A stretch of DNA of 64,000 bases from Gemmatimonadota bacterium (GTDB lineage Bacteria > Gemmatimonadota > Gemmatimonadetes > Gemmatimonadales > GWC2-71-9), in assembly GCA_022563595.1 (NCBI GenBank), contig JADFNB010000012.1, positions 1 through 64,000 of the forward strand. Direction: 5' to 3'. A program made the position numbers and the translations under genes. Shown piece by piece: positions 53,358 through 62,066 of this stretch; positions within the stretch are counted from its first letter, which is position 1; each line of letters begins with the position of its first letter. The notes beneath the pieces were generated by a model. It was not told the origin of the DNA. It saw only the letters and a list, made by a program, of their open reading frames with translations, and did no database searches.

Positions 53358-53615
53358 ATGCCCTCCGGATTGTGGAGAGTGAAACCGAACCGTGCCGAAA
53401 TATTACCCCGCAGTACGCTCGATGGGATCCTGCGGGGACACGATCGCTCTCCTCGTCACCATTCTTAAGGCTCGTCTGATGAGATCGATTGTGGAACCGC
53501 ACACGGTGGGAGGGGTGTGAAGGGGTATCTGGGTAGGATGAGCTAGTCCCACTGTGGTGGCCGCCGCCTGCAGTCGAAGGTATTGTACGATCACTACAGT
53601 GCGGAATCTCTCATC

Positions 53616-56504
53616 GTGCCTGACGACGTTGCCCGCCTGAACGCCGCCCTCACCGGGCGGTACACGATCGAGCGCCAGATCGGTCGTGGCGGCATGGCGT
53701 CGGTCTACCTCGCGCACGACTTGCGGCACCACCGCGAGGTGGCGATCAAGGTGCTCCGTCCTGAGGTGGCCGCGCAGATCGGCGCCGCTCGGTTCCTGCG
53801 CGAGATCACGGTCATCGCCCGGCTGCAGCATCCCCACATTCTCCCGCTGCATGATTCCGGGGACCTCGACGGCATTCTCTACTACGTGATGCCGTACGTC
53901 GACGGGGAGTCCCTGCGTGAGAAGATCGCGCGCGAGGAGCGGCTGTCAGTCCCCGAAGCTGTGCGCATCCTGCTCTACGTCGTGGATGCCCTCTCGCACG
54001 CCCACGTGCGTGGGGTAGTGCATCGGGACATCAAGCCGGAGAACGTGTTGCTGTCCGGGCGGCACGCTTGGGTGGCCGACTTCGGTGTCGCCAAGGCCCT
54101 CGAGACGACCGGCCACCCCCGTGACAGCACGGCGGGCCTGGCGTTGGGAACGCCGGCGTACATGTCCCCGGAGCAGGCCGCGGCGGACCCCAAGGTCGAT
54201 CACCGGACCGACCTCTACGCGGTCGGGGTGTTGGCCTATGAGCTGCTGACCGGCGCGCCGCCGTTCACGGGGCGGACGCCACGCCGGATATTGGCCGCAC
54301 ATCTCACCGAGACGCCCGAACCGGTCGAGCAGCGCCGTCCCGACATACCCAAAGCGCTGGCCGCGATCATCATGAAGTGCCTGGCGAAGGAGCCGCACGA
54401 CCGGTGGCAGACAGCGGACGAACTACGGGAGCACCTCGAGGGACAAGTGACCCCGCGGGACGGCGTGACCCCGACCGAGACCCAGCCAGTGCCGGTGTTG
54501 GGTAAACGGCGCGGTCGTGCCGCCGCTGTCCTCGCCGGCCTCACTGTTGTCGGGCTCATCGGCGGCGCGATCCTATTCAACGGCCCCGCGGCGTCGGAAC
54601 TCGATGGCAATCTGCTGGCGGTCGCCCCGTTCGATGTGCTCGGGGCAGGGCAGGAACTGTGGCGGGAAGGACTGGTGGACGTTCTGTCGGCGAGCCTCGA
54701 TGGGGTGGGCCCACTCCGAAGTGTATCGCCTTCCGTGGTCATCAACCGGTGGGAGGGACGCGCCGACCGGGCGTCGGCCGAGCGTATCGGGAGAATCCTC
54801 GGGGCGGGACTCGTCGTTTATGGCCGACTCATCCCTTCGGGCGAGGATTCGGTGCGGCTCGCCGCCTCGCTATTCGACGTCGCCGCGAATCAGGTTATCG
54901 GTGAGGTCGAACTCCGCGGCCAGAGTGCGAACGTGGATCGGCTGGCGGATTCGCTCGCCCTTCGATTGATGTCCGCGCTGGGGCAGCGTCGTGGTATGGG
55001 AGTCGTGCGTATCCAGTCGTTCGGGTCATCCAACCCGCAGGCGCTGAAAGCGTTTCTCCAAGGTGAGCACCACTATAGGCGGGCGAGCTGGGATTCCGCC
55101 AGAGGATACTACGCGCGGGCGATTTATCTCGACCGGGGATTCGCGCTGGCCTACAGCCGGATGGGACACGTGCACGAGTGGCGCAAAGGCAGCGACGGCG
55201 CAGTACCCTTCGCGCTGCGTGCTGGCGTCTTGAACCGTGGGCTGGCACCACGGGAAAGTCTGTTGATCACCGTCGATTCCATCGACGCGGCTCTCTACTC
55301 TTTTATCGGGGACACGGTCGCGTGGTCACAGCTCAGACGTCTCTACACGACGCTCGAGTACGCGACCGCGCGGTATCCGCTCGATCCCGGCGTCTGGTAT
55401 CGGCTGGGTGAGGCCCGGTATCATTGGGGTGCATATGCCGGCATTTCCTCCGAAGAGACGCTCGGGGCGTTCCGGCGGTCGGTGCAGCTGGATTCCGGCT
55501 TTGCCCCCGCGTACATCCACCTGATCGAACTCACGATGCAGCTCGATGGTGTAGCCGCGGGCCGCCGGGCGATCGAGGAATATCTCGCTCTCGATCCGCC
55601 AGGCGGTCAGCCCGATGGCATTGCCTTTGCGGGACGACTGCTCGAGCTGGCAGAGGCCGATTCGACGGAACTCCAAACCGTGCTCGGCACACTATCGGAA
55701 GATGCGCTCGACGCCGCCACGGCCGTGACCGGTCGGCTCTCCGACAGTGCAGCTGCGGCGGTGTTGTTCGCCCGCGCCACTTACCGACGCGCGGCGAGCG
55801 ACGGCGCGCGTCGTTTCCTGTCGTGGTCGTTGGCCTATCGCGGGTTTCTGCTCGAGGCGCACGCGCTAGCCGACCCGCAGGACGTCGGCTTGTATACAGA
55901 GCTTGCGCTGCTCGGCACGATCCCGAACGACACGGCCTCGCGGGTGTTCGCGGGGTGGTTGCTCGACGGCGATGGGGCGGGCATCTGGCATGCGCTCCAG
56001 TGGTGGGCCGAGCACGGCGAGGCCGTATCGGTGGACCAGGCAAGGCGCCTGTGGGACTCGCTGCGTACTGCGTCTGCAGTGAGCGTCGCGGACACGGCCG
56101 AGCTGAACCACCTCGTGCGCACCGCCGAAGCATACCTTGCGCTATCGGCCGGCGACACGGCGGCGGCATTAGTACGCTTTGGGGCGATCCGGACCTGGCC
56201 CTGGGAACCGTACTACCGCGAGCGCCTCATCTACGCGCGACTTCTCTCGGCACGCGGCCGGGTTCGCGAGGCGGCGCAGATCTTGGATCAGATGCCGGTA
56301 CCGAGAAGCGCCAGCGCGCACCCCGGGGAAGTTCTGTGGGAACTCGAACGCGCGCGGGTTCACGAGCGGTTGGGGAACTCGGAGCGCGCGACGGGCTACT
56401 ACCGCTACGTCGCTGAAGTTTGGCAGCATGCCGATGCCGCACTGGAACCCTACGTGAACGAGGCCAGACGGGCGCTGGCGCGCCTTACGAACGTCACTTC
56501 CTAG
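53616..56504 (+). CDS. Ser/Thr protein kinase with membrane helix and TolB-like/TPR sensor
   Basis: A 962-residue Hanks-type kinase. The kinase domain (about 12-280) has the glycine loop IGRGGMASVYLA (22-33), K45 in VAIKV, the catalytic loop HRDIKPEN (136-143) and DFG (155-157). A single membrane helix follows (AAAVLAGLTVVGLIGGAILF). Outside, a TolB-like domain (LLAVAPFDVLG, GLVDVLSASL) is followed by about 500 residues of helical TPR-like repeats. This layout is common in Gemmatimonadota and probably senses envelope signals. GTG 53616 is chosen because family members begin around here; a TTG at 53583 is possible. Confidence 0.92.
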   Translation: MPDDVARLNAALTGRYTIERQIGRGGMASVYLAHDLRHHREVAIKVLRPEVAAQIGAARFLREITVIARLQHPHILPLHDSGDLDGILYYVMPYVDGESLREKIAREERLSVPEAVRILLYVVDALSHAHVRGVVHRDIKPENVLLSGRHAWVADFGVAKALETTGHPRDSTAGLALGTPAYMSPEQAAADPKVDHRTDLYAVGVLAYELLTGAPPFTGRTPRRILAAHLTETPEPVEQRRPDIPKALAAIIMKCLAKEPHDRWQTADELREHLEGQVTPRDGVTPTETQPVPVLGKRRGRAAAVLAGLTVVGLIGGAILFNGPAASELDGNLLAVAPFDVLGAGQELWREGLVDVLSASLDGVGPLRSVSPSVVINRWEGRADRASAERIGRILGAGLVVYGRLIPSGEDSVRLAASLFDVAANQVIGEVELRGQSANVDRLADSLALRLMSALGQRRGMGVVRIQSFGSSNPQALKAFLQGEHHYRRASWDSARGYYARAIYLDRGFALAYSRMGHVHEWRKGSDGAVPFALRAGVLNRGLAPRESLLITVDSIDAALYSFIGDTVAWSQLRRLYTTLEYATARYPLDPGVWYRLGEARYHWGAYAGISSEETLGAFRRSVQLDSGFAPAYIHLIELTMQLDGVAAGRRAIEEYLALDPPGGQPDGIAFAGRLLELAEADSTELQTVLGTLSEDALDAATAVTGRLSDSAAAAVLFARATYRRAASDGARRFLSWSLAYRGFLLEAHALADPQDVGLYTELALLGTIPNDTASRVFAGWLLDGDGAGIWHALQWWAEHGEAVSVDQARRLWDSLRTASAVSVADTAELNHLVRTAEAYLALSAGDTAAALVRFGAIRTWPWEPYYRERLIYARLLSARGRVREAAQILDQMPVPRSASAHPGEVLWELERARVHERLGNSERATGYYRYVAEVWQHADAALEPYVNEARRALARLTNVTS

Positions 56505-56540
56505 ACCCCCACATTCGTAATGGCTCGACCGCTCAATCCG

Positions 56541-56795
56541 CTAGTCTTCGGTTTTTTCCACGACGATGCGGAGATCGGCGGCCAGGGCAGCAATCGCGCC
56601 GATCGCCGCCCATACGGGCGCGAGCACCGCACCGACCACTCCGATGGTCAGGGGGACCTCGACCAGCGTCTTGCCTTCCCCGTTCTTGATGATGATGCGG
56701 CGGACATTCCCCTCGTGGATGATCTCCTTGATCTTGGCTACGAGGTTATCGCCGCGGACGCGGTATTCCGACGTCTTCACGTGTTCCTCAGTCAC
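56541..56795 (-). CDS. DUF4342 small protein
   Basis: An 84-residue protein: an N-terminal soluble part (EYRVRGDNLVAKIKEIIHEG, RRIIIKNGEGKTLVEVPLT) and a C-terminal hydrophobic helix (GVVGAVLAPVWAAIGAIAAL). This is the layout of DUF4342, a family of unknown function. The GTG at 56795 has GGAG eight bases upstream and gives the family length; longer frames upstream are unlikely. It is convergent with the kinase gene. Confidence 0.85.
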   Translation of the reverse strand: MTEEHVKTSEYRVRGDNLVAKIKEIIHEGNVRRIIIKNGEGKTLVEVPLTIGVVGAVLAPVWAAIGAIAALAADLRIVVEKTED

Positions 56796-56981
56796 TATCG
56801 ATCTCCTCTTGCAGGAACTGCAGGACGGCGGCCTCGTCGCGTCGTAGCGCGCCCGACGGTCGCTCGCGTTTTTCCTTACGTCACCGGCCGATCGCAACGA
56901 CACACCGCATACGTGCGGTGACCCGGGCCGCCAAATCACAATGTTCCAGGCACTTCCGTGTAGCTGAAACCGCGCGTGGTG

Positions 56982-57200
56982 CTAGCGCCTCTTGCCCTTG
57001 ATCAGTTTCTTTGCTGCTCGTTTTACACGCTTCGCCTTCTTTGCCACCGTCTTCTTCGCCCGCCCGGCTCGTTTCCTGATCGCCTTCTTGGTGCGCTTGA
57101 TGGTCTTCCTGGTCCGCTTGCCGGCCTGGGTCGCGGCGCGCTTCGCCTTCTTGACGCCTCGTCGAACCGCCTTTTTGGCCTGCCTGCCGCGTGACGCCAT
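56982..57200 (-). CDS. Histone H1/HC-like very basic small protein
   Basis: A 72-residue protein with 21 Lys and 15 Arg (50% basic), 14 Ala and no Asp or Glu. Short KK/KR/RK pairs are spaced by Ala, Thr and Ile, like the tails of histone H1, Hc1 or AlgP proteins. It most likely binds DNA or RNA without sequence preference. The ATG at 57200 follows GGGAG by five bases. It is downstream of the dioxygenase gene with about 110 bases between. Confidence 0.75.
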   Translation of the reverse strand: MASRGRQAKKAVRRGVKKAKRAATQAGKRTRKTIKRTKKAIRKRAGRAKKTVAKKAKRVKRAAKKLIKGKRR

Positions 57201-57309
57201 GTCGACTCCCATCGTAGGTGATTGGCGCTGCTGCAAAAGTAAAGATAGTTGCTTCTCTACCCGTAATTGACAAGGAGTGCGTGCTCGTCGACGATCCGTG
57301 CGAAGAGCG

Positions 57310-58254
57310 TCAGTCATCCAGGCTGGGTACGCGCACCGGAGGAAGGTGTCGTTCTATGAGGTCGCGCCTGTCTTCGAGCCACGGTGGCAACTGCAACTCC
57401 TGCCCGAGCGCGGTGATGGGTTCGTCTACGGTGAAACCGGGCGGATCGGTGGCGATCTCGAACAGGACGCCGCCTGGTTCGCGGAAGTAGATCGAGCGGA
57501 AGTAGCGGCGATCGAGCGGGGCTGTCACTTGTAGGCCACGGCTTAACAGGGTAACCCGCGCCCGGTCCTGAGTCGAGCTGTCCGGTGTGCGCCACGCCAC
57601 GTGGTGGATGGATCCCGCTCCCACCCTACCCGGCGATGTGCGCGGATGTCGTCGCACGTGGACGATCGTGCCCAGCTCAGCGGACGTGATCTCGAGCTGC
57701 CGGAGATCACCGTCGCTCGCGGTCGAATGAAAGCCGAGCACCCCCGTCAAGAGATCAATTGTACGATCGAGGTCGTTCTCCTCCAGGGTAACGCCATGTA
57801 TGCCGGCGATCGAGTGCCTGGCCGGCACGGTCCCGTCGGCCTGTGGCGTCGGCTCCTCGGCTACCGGATGCGCGACGAGAGACAGTTGCAGTCCGTCCGG
57901 ATCACGGAGTCGGATGGTCACCTCGTCGAAGCGAAGCTCCGGGGTGTCATGTTCGATACCGTGGTCACGCAGCCGTTCGAGCCAAAAGGGAACCGATGTG
58001 GGACCGATGGCAAACGACACTTCGGTCGCCATCCCGGTGCCGGTCTGACCGGGTGGTGCATGCGGCCATGTGAAGAAAGTCACTAGCGTGCCGGGCCGCC
58101 CGAGCGCGTCCCCGTAATAGAAATGATAGGCGCTCGGGTCGTCGAAGTTGACGGTTCGCTTCACCAAGCGAAGCCCCAACACGCCGACATAGAAATCGAG
58201 ATTTCGTTGTGGATCGGTCGCGATCGCCGTCACGTGATGAATGCCCAGTGACAT
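57310..58254 (-). CDS. Ring-cleaving dioxygenase, MhqO-like (glyoxalase fold)
   Basis: A 314-residue protein with two VOC (glyoxalase) modules. The first begins GIHHVTAIATDPQRNLDFYV. The second has SIAGIHGVTL and GAGSIHHVAWRTPDS, with a Glu ligand in VLFEIATDPPGF. These match the MhqO/LinE group of Fe-dependent ring-cleaving dioxygenases that attack (hydro)quinones. In Bacillus, mhqO answers quinone stress. Here it is the third gene of a run with a DapA-like enzyme (54-base gap) and an epimerase, so it may belong to a catabolic pathway. Confidence 0.87.
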   Translation of the reverse strand: MSLGIHHVTAIATDPQRNLDFYVGVLGLRLVKRTVNFDDPSAYHFYYGDALGRPGTLVTFFTWPHAPPGQTGTGMATEVSFAIGPTSVPFWLERLRDHGIEHDTPELRFDEVTIRLRDPDGLQLSLVAHPVAEEPTPQADGTVPARHSIAGIHGVTLEENDLDRTIDLLTGVLGFHSTASDGDLRQLEITSAELGTIVHVRRHPRTSPGRVGAGSIHHVAWRTPDSSTQDRARVTLLSRGLQVTAPLDRRYFRSIYFREPGGVLFEIATDPPGFTVDEPITALGQELQLPPWLEDRRDLIERHLPPVRVPSLDD

Positions 58255-58308
58255 CGTTCTGCGGGTGCCTTTCGATTGGGAAGTGGTGACCGTGTGCCCA
58301 TGATGTGG

Positions 58309-59370
58309 TCAGCGCAGCCAGTCGTCGAGGTGCTCCGCGACAAACGCGTCGTCCGTCAGGTGGGGATACGAGCGGCACACCCGGTCGATCGCCAGGCGCT
58401 GATCGGGTGAGAGAGCCTCGGTGCCGAGCGTCCAGGTGCCGGCGAGAAGGCCCTGACGTCGCAGCACTTCGTGGATGCCGGGTATGCATCCGGCGAACGC
58501 GTTCGCCGGGTCGAAGATGGCGGCGTTCGCATCGGTCACCTGTGCTGCGAGCGTGAGGAGCTGGGGTGGAACAGCCCGCCCGGACTTCACGATCCGGCGA
58601 CACTCGGCGTGATACTCGACGGCGCGCCGCGTCCACACGGACCACTGGCCGAGCAGACCGCCGACAACGGTCACGGCCGCACCGTCACCGGTGGGCCGGA
58701 ACGTGGTCAGCAGGTCCAGGACTATGTGATCGTCGTTACCGGTATAGAGCGCGATCTCTCCGGCGCGCCCGGCATCGACCACCGCGCGGAACACCTCGAG
58801 CGTCTGGTAGCGATTGAACGGCGCAATCTTGATTGCCACGACCTGCTCGATCTCCAACACCCGTCGCCAGAAGGTGTATGGCAGCACCCGCCCGCCGACG
58901 GCAGGCTGCAGGTAGAAGGCTATCACCGGGATCGTATCGGCCACCGTGCGGATGTGCGCCGCCCAATCGGCTTCCTCGGAGGCCGACAGGGCCGCTGGGC
59001 TCACGAGCCCGGCGTGGTAGCCCAGCTCCACGGCCAACTCGGCTTCGGCGACGGCCTGTGCCGTCTCACCGCAGATGCCGGCGATCCGGATGAGACCGTC
59101 GCCGTGCCGGGCATCGTCGAGCGTTTCCGCCGCCAGCTGGAGCACCGGCCGCAACAGAGCGATCTTGGGATCGTGAATCGCGAACTGCGTGGTGTGGACC
59201 CCGACGGCCAGGCCGCCGGCACCGGCGGCCACGTAATAGCGCGTGAGCGCACGCTGGCGCCGCTCGTCGAGTGAGTGGTCGCTCCTCAACGCGAGCGGAT
59301 GCGCCGGAATCACGACTCCTTCGCGCAGTCTGTCCCGCCACGCTGCGCGCTCTCCCTGCCTCTCCTCCAT
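58309..59370 (-). CDS. Dihydrodipicolinate synthase (DapA)-family aldolase
   Basis: A 353-residue TIM-barrel protein. The Schiff-base Lys is in VAIKIAPFNRYQT; the barrel start is REGVVIPAHPLALRSDHSLD, and ALYTGNDDHIVLDLL and VVGGLLGQW follow. It differs from true DapA in length and N-terminus, so it is more likely a sugar-acid or keto-acid aldolase or dehydratase. ATG 59370 is seven bases after the stop of the SDR gene. Substrate and pathway are unknown. Confidence 0.82.
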   Translation of the reverse strand: MEERQGERAAWRDRLREGVVIPAHPLALRSDHSLDERRQRALTRYYVAAGAGGLAVGVHTTQFAIHDPKIALLRPVLQLAAETLDDARHGDGLIRIAGICGETAQAVAEAELAVELGYHAGLVSPAALSASEEADWAAHIRTVADTIPVIAFYLQPAVGGRVLPYTFWRRVLEIEQVVAIKIAPFNRYQTLEVFRAVVDAGRAGEIALYTGNDDHIVLDLLTTFRPTGDGAAVTVVGGLLGQWSVWTRRAVEYHAECRRIVKSGRAVPPQLLTLAAQVTDANAAIFDPANAFAGCIPGIHEVLRRQGLLAGTWTLGTEALSPDQRLAIDRVCRSYPHLTDDAFVAEHLDDWLR

Positions 59371-59377
59371 TACCTTC

Positions 59378-60394
59378 CTAGAACCTCCCCTTGCGTTCCT
59401 CGTAGTGTGTCGGGCGGCCCAGCGACTGGCCGCCACCCGCAACCCAGTCCGCCACCCAGTCGACTATTCGGTCGGTCGGGACGGTGGGCTTGCCGAACAG
59501 TTCGCCGCACCGCGCGGCGTTGCTGAGCAACGCCGTCTCGCTCTCGCTGCCGTGGAAGATGGGCGCGATCCCGAACCGGTCGCCGAAATGGGTTGCCAGG
59601 TCCCGCACCGACAGCGTGTCGACGCCCGTGACATTCAGGATGAACGGCGGCGAACAGCAATGAGCGAACGTACGCAGCGCGATCGAGCCGGCGTCGCGCT
59701 GCCAGATCACGTTCACATATCCCGTCGTCAAGTCGATGGCTTGTCGGTTGTAGACCCGATCGGCCACGTCACGCAGTACTCCGTAGCGCAGCTCGACGGC
59801 GTAGTTGAGGCGCAGGATCGATATCGGCGTGCCATGACGGCGCGAGAAGTATTCCAGTATGCGCTCGCGGTGAAGCGCCGATTGGGCGTACTCGCCGACG
59901 GGTCCGGGAGGATGGGATTCCGTGGGACCGCCGGTCGAGACGGGCGTGAGGGGGTACACGTTCCCGGTGGAGAACGCCACGATGCGGCTGTCCCGATAGC
60001 GGTCGGCGGCGAGCGCCGCCGCGTGGACGTTGGTCGCCCAGGTCAGGGCGTGATCCTCGTCGGCGCCGAACTTGTGTCCGACCATGTACACGACGTTGGG
60101 GCAGTCGGGCAGTCGCGCTACCGCGCTCGGGTCCAGGAGATCGCACGCGATCGTGTCGATCCCGGCGCCGTCGAGCGCGGAGCGCGTTCGGGCGTCCCGG
60201 AAGCGGGAGACCCCGATGATGCTGCGCTCGATGTGGGCCTCGTCCGAGGCGCGACGCGCGAGTTTCGCCAGACTGGGGCCCAGCTTCCCGCCTACACCGA
60301 GGATCAACAGGTCACCTTCGAGCGCGGCCAATGCCTCGACGTCGCTGGATGTCGGACGGGAGAGGGCGTCGTCGAGTTCGGCTTCGGTCAGCAA
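59378..60394 (-). CDS. NAD-dependent epimerase/dehydratase (SDR)
   Basis: A 338-residue extended-SDR protein. The nucleotide loop is GDLLILGVGGKLGPSLAKLA, where the usual GxxGxxG is GVGGKLG, and SRIVAFSTGNVYPL precedes the region where the catalytic Tyr would lie (GEYAQSALHRER). The classic YxxxK is altered here, so activity is uncertain. It begins with a TTG at 60394. It is first in a minus-strand run with the DapA-like and dioxygenase genes. Confidence 0.82.
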   Translation of the reverse strand: MLTEAELDDALSRPTSSDVEALAALEGDLLILGVGGKLGPSLAKLARRASDEAHIERSIIGVSRFRDARTRSALDGAGIDTIACDLLDPSAVARLPDCPNVVYMVGHKFGADEDHALTWATNVHAAALAADRYRDSRIVAFSTGNVYPLTPVSTGGPTESHPPGPVGEYAQSALHRERILEYFSRRHGTPISILRLNYAVELRYGVLRDVADRVYNRQAIDLTTGYVNVIWQRDAGSIALRTFAHCCSPPFILNVTGVDTLSVRDLATHFGDRFGIAPIFHGSESETALLSNAARCGELFGKPTVPTDRIVDWVADWVAGGGQSLGRPTHYEERKGRF

Positions 60395-60621
60395 TTGGAG
60401 GCGTCCCCTCCGGTACCTGCCGCTCAGGGCTCAGCCGCGCGTGCGGCCGCCGTCGTGGCGGTGGGGGGTGTCTGACATGCGGCGAAACATACCGGATGCG
60501 CGATACCTTGCGACAGCGACGGGTGAAGCGTATTTAGATCGCATCGGGTCGGGGCGACCAGACACGACGCGCCCGCGGGCGTGCTGCACTCCCGGGTGCC
60601 TCATTCACGTGGAGGGGGACG

Positions 60622-60822
60622 ATGGCAGAAATCAAGCACTCTCTGGATCCGGTTCGGGAGGCGTTGCGCGAATTCGAGGAAGCCGTGCGACGGTCCGCGC
60701 CCAAGATTCTGAAGAGCAGCAAGGTGATGGAGCGGCAGGAGGTCGATCGGGCCCGGACGCGGGTCATGGACGCGATCATGGAGCTGGTGCGCACGACGTT
60801 GCGGGAGAAGGGGGTCGCCTAG
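60622..60822 (+). CDS. Small helical conserved protein
   Basis: A 66-residue protein consisting of two charged amphipathic helices (DPVREALREFEEAVRRS and DRARTRVMDAIMELVRTTLR). It has no signal, Cys or membrane segment. A strong GGAGGGGGA ribosome binding site precedes the ATG. The family is not recognised. It ends at a hairpin shared with the convergent infA gene. Confidence 0.65.
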   Translation: MAEIKHSLDPVREALREFEEAVRRSAPKILKSSKVMERQEVDRARTRVMDAIMELVRTTLREKGVA

Positions 60823-60855
60823 CCACCCACGCGACGGCCGTATGGTCTGTCTGGC

Positions 60856-60894
60856 GAGCCCGGGCTCCTCCTGCGGGCGGGGAGGGTCGGGCTC
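60856..60894. terminator. Hairpin overlapping the infA stop
   Basis: GAGCCCG (60856-60862) pairs with CGGGCTC (60888-60894), with inner CTCC/GGAG pairing. It lies between the convergent small gene and infA and includes the infA stop codon. It may end transcription from both sides. Confidence 0.5.
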
Positions 60895-61114
60895 AGTTCT
60901 TGTGGCGGAACGTGATACGGCCGCGACCGAGATCGTACGGGGAGACCTCCACCGTCACCCGATCGCCTTGCAACACACGGATGCGGAAACGGCGCATCTT
61001 GCCGGCGATCGTTGTCAGGACCGTGTGACCGTTTTCCAACTCGACGCGGAAGGTCGCGTTTGGCAGAACCTCCGTGACGGTCCCTTCGAGAACGATGGCT
61101 TCTTCTTTCGGCAT
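60893..61114 (-). CDS. infA: Translation initiation factor IF-1
   Basis: A 73-residue S1/OB-fold protein with the family sequence [40 protein letters not shown] and [17 protein letters not shown]-1 occupies the A site of the 30S subunit during initiation. The start at ATG 61114 ([11 protein letters not shown]) matches the usual length. It stands outside a ribosomal-protein operon here and lies downstream of a cold-shock gene on the same strand. Confidence 0.96.
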   Translation of the reverse strand: MPKEEAIVLEGTVTEVLPNATFRVELENGHTVLTTIAGKMRRFRIRVLQGDRVTVEVSPYDLGRGRITFRHKN

Positions 61115-61205
61115 GCGTCTCCAGGTCGTGTCGCTGGCCAGCACCAACGGAGCCACCCCAAGCGAGAAGAGCGACTCCGTCCGCGCCTAGCGCAGAGGCG
61201 CGTGA

Positions 61206-61418
61206 TCAGGCATTAAGTTTGACGACGTTCTGGGCCGCCGGTCCCTTTTCCCCGTCCACGAGGTCGAATTCCACCCGTTCACCTTCGGCCAGCGTCTTGA
61301 ACCCTTCCATCTGAATCGCCGTGTGATGAACGAAACAGTCGCGCTCGCCGGCGTCCGGCGTGATGAAGCCGAATCCTTTGGCGTCGTTGAACCACTTTAC
61401 CTGTCCAGCGGTCCGCAT
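61206..61418 (-). CDS. Cold-shock domain protein
   Basis: A 70-residue CSD protein with RNP1 [13 protein letters not shown] and RNP2-like DCFVHHTAI, ending [12 protein letters not shown]. It binds single-stranded RNA/DNA and melts RNA structure. ATG 61418 follows GAGGAGTGAGGG. A leader of about 60 bases separates it from a sigma-70-like promoter (61481-61509). It is upstream of infA, so both may share a transcript about 90 bases apart. Confidence 0.95.
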   Translation of the reverse strand: MRTAGQVKWFNDAKGFGFITPDAGERDCFVHHTAIQMEGFKTLAEGERVEFDLVDGEKGPAAQNVVKLNA

Positions 61419-61480
61419 TTCCCTCACTCCTCTTGAAGTTCCAGCCCAGCGCTCCGCGAGCACCCTTTTCGAACGCATAT

Positions 61481-61509
61481 AGGGTAGCGGCAGAATGCTT
61501 TGCTGTCAA
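61481..61509 (-). promoter_or_regulatory. Sigma-70-like promoter of the cold-shock gene
   Basis: On the minus strand a consensus TTGACA (61509-61504) is followed after 17 bases by TACCCT (61486-61481), a weak -10. It lies about 65 bases upstream of the cold-shock ATG and overlaps the end of the histidine phosphatase gene. Confidence 0.4.
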
Positions 61510-62066
61510 AGTGGCGCGCGGCCGCGCGGCCGGCCGTACCGGAGCGCCAGGAGCTGCGCGGCTCCGTCAGGAGCGAGCGTCACGATGAAGAGATCGTCAT
61601 ACTGGTCGTCGGCGATGGTCGGCGGGTCCGCGACGCCGAGGGCGCCGATGACGTCGGGCGTAGTGTTGCTGTGCCCCACGACGAGCACAACCCCACCGCC
61701 ATGTTCCATACGGATGAGTTCGGCCAGGTCGGCCGCATACGTGGGCGTCACGGGCAGTTCCGTGACCGGCAACCCCAATGCCTCGGCCAGCGGCCGGGCC
61801 GTCTCGCGTGTCCGCACGTAGGGCGTCGCATAGATGGCCTCGATGGGGACGTGCCCGAGCACATGCACCAGGACGCCAGCCCGTTCCACGCCGGCCGGGC
61901 TGAGCGGCGGGTCGCGCGACTCAGCGACCTTTTCCGCATGGCGCACCAGGATGACGGTGGTGATCTGGGGTTGGTCTTGCGCGAACGCCGCCTGCTCGGG
62001 CCCCAGCATGACCCCCGCAACCAGGAAGGCTAGCAGCCAGGTCAGGGCCACTGGGCGTACCGTCAT
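61506..62066 (-). CDS. Histidine phosphatase (phosphoglycerate mutase-like), exported
   Basis: A 186-residue protein with a signal peptide (MLGPEQAAFAQ). The catalytic motif is VILVRHAEKVAE, with the second His in VVLVVGHSNTTPD. Such enzymes remove phosphate through a phospho-His intermediate; the substrate in the periplasm is unknown. The start overlaps the stop of the rhomboid gene (ATGA at 62063-62066), so the two are coupled. Confidence 0.9.
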   Translation of the reverse strand: MTVRPVALTWLLAFLVAGVMLGPEQAAFAQDQPQITTVILVRHAEKVAESRDPPLSPAGVERAGVLVHVLGHVPIEAIYATPYVRTRETARPLAEALGLPVTELPVTPTYAADLAELIRMEHGGGVVLVVGHSNTTPDVIGALGVADPPTIADDQYDDLFIVTLAPDGAAQLLALRYGRPRGRAPL

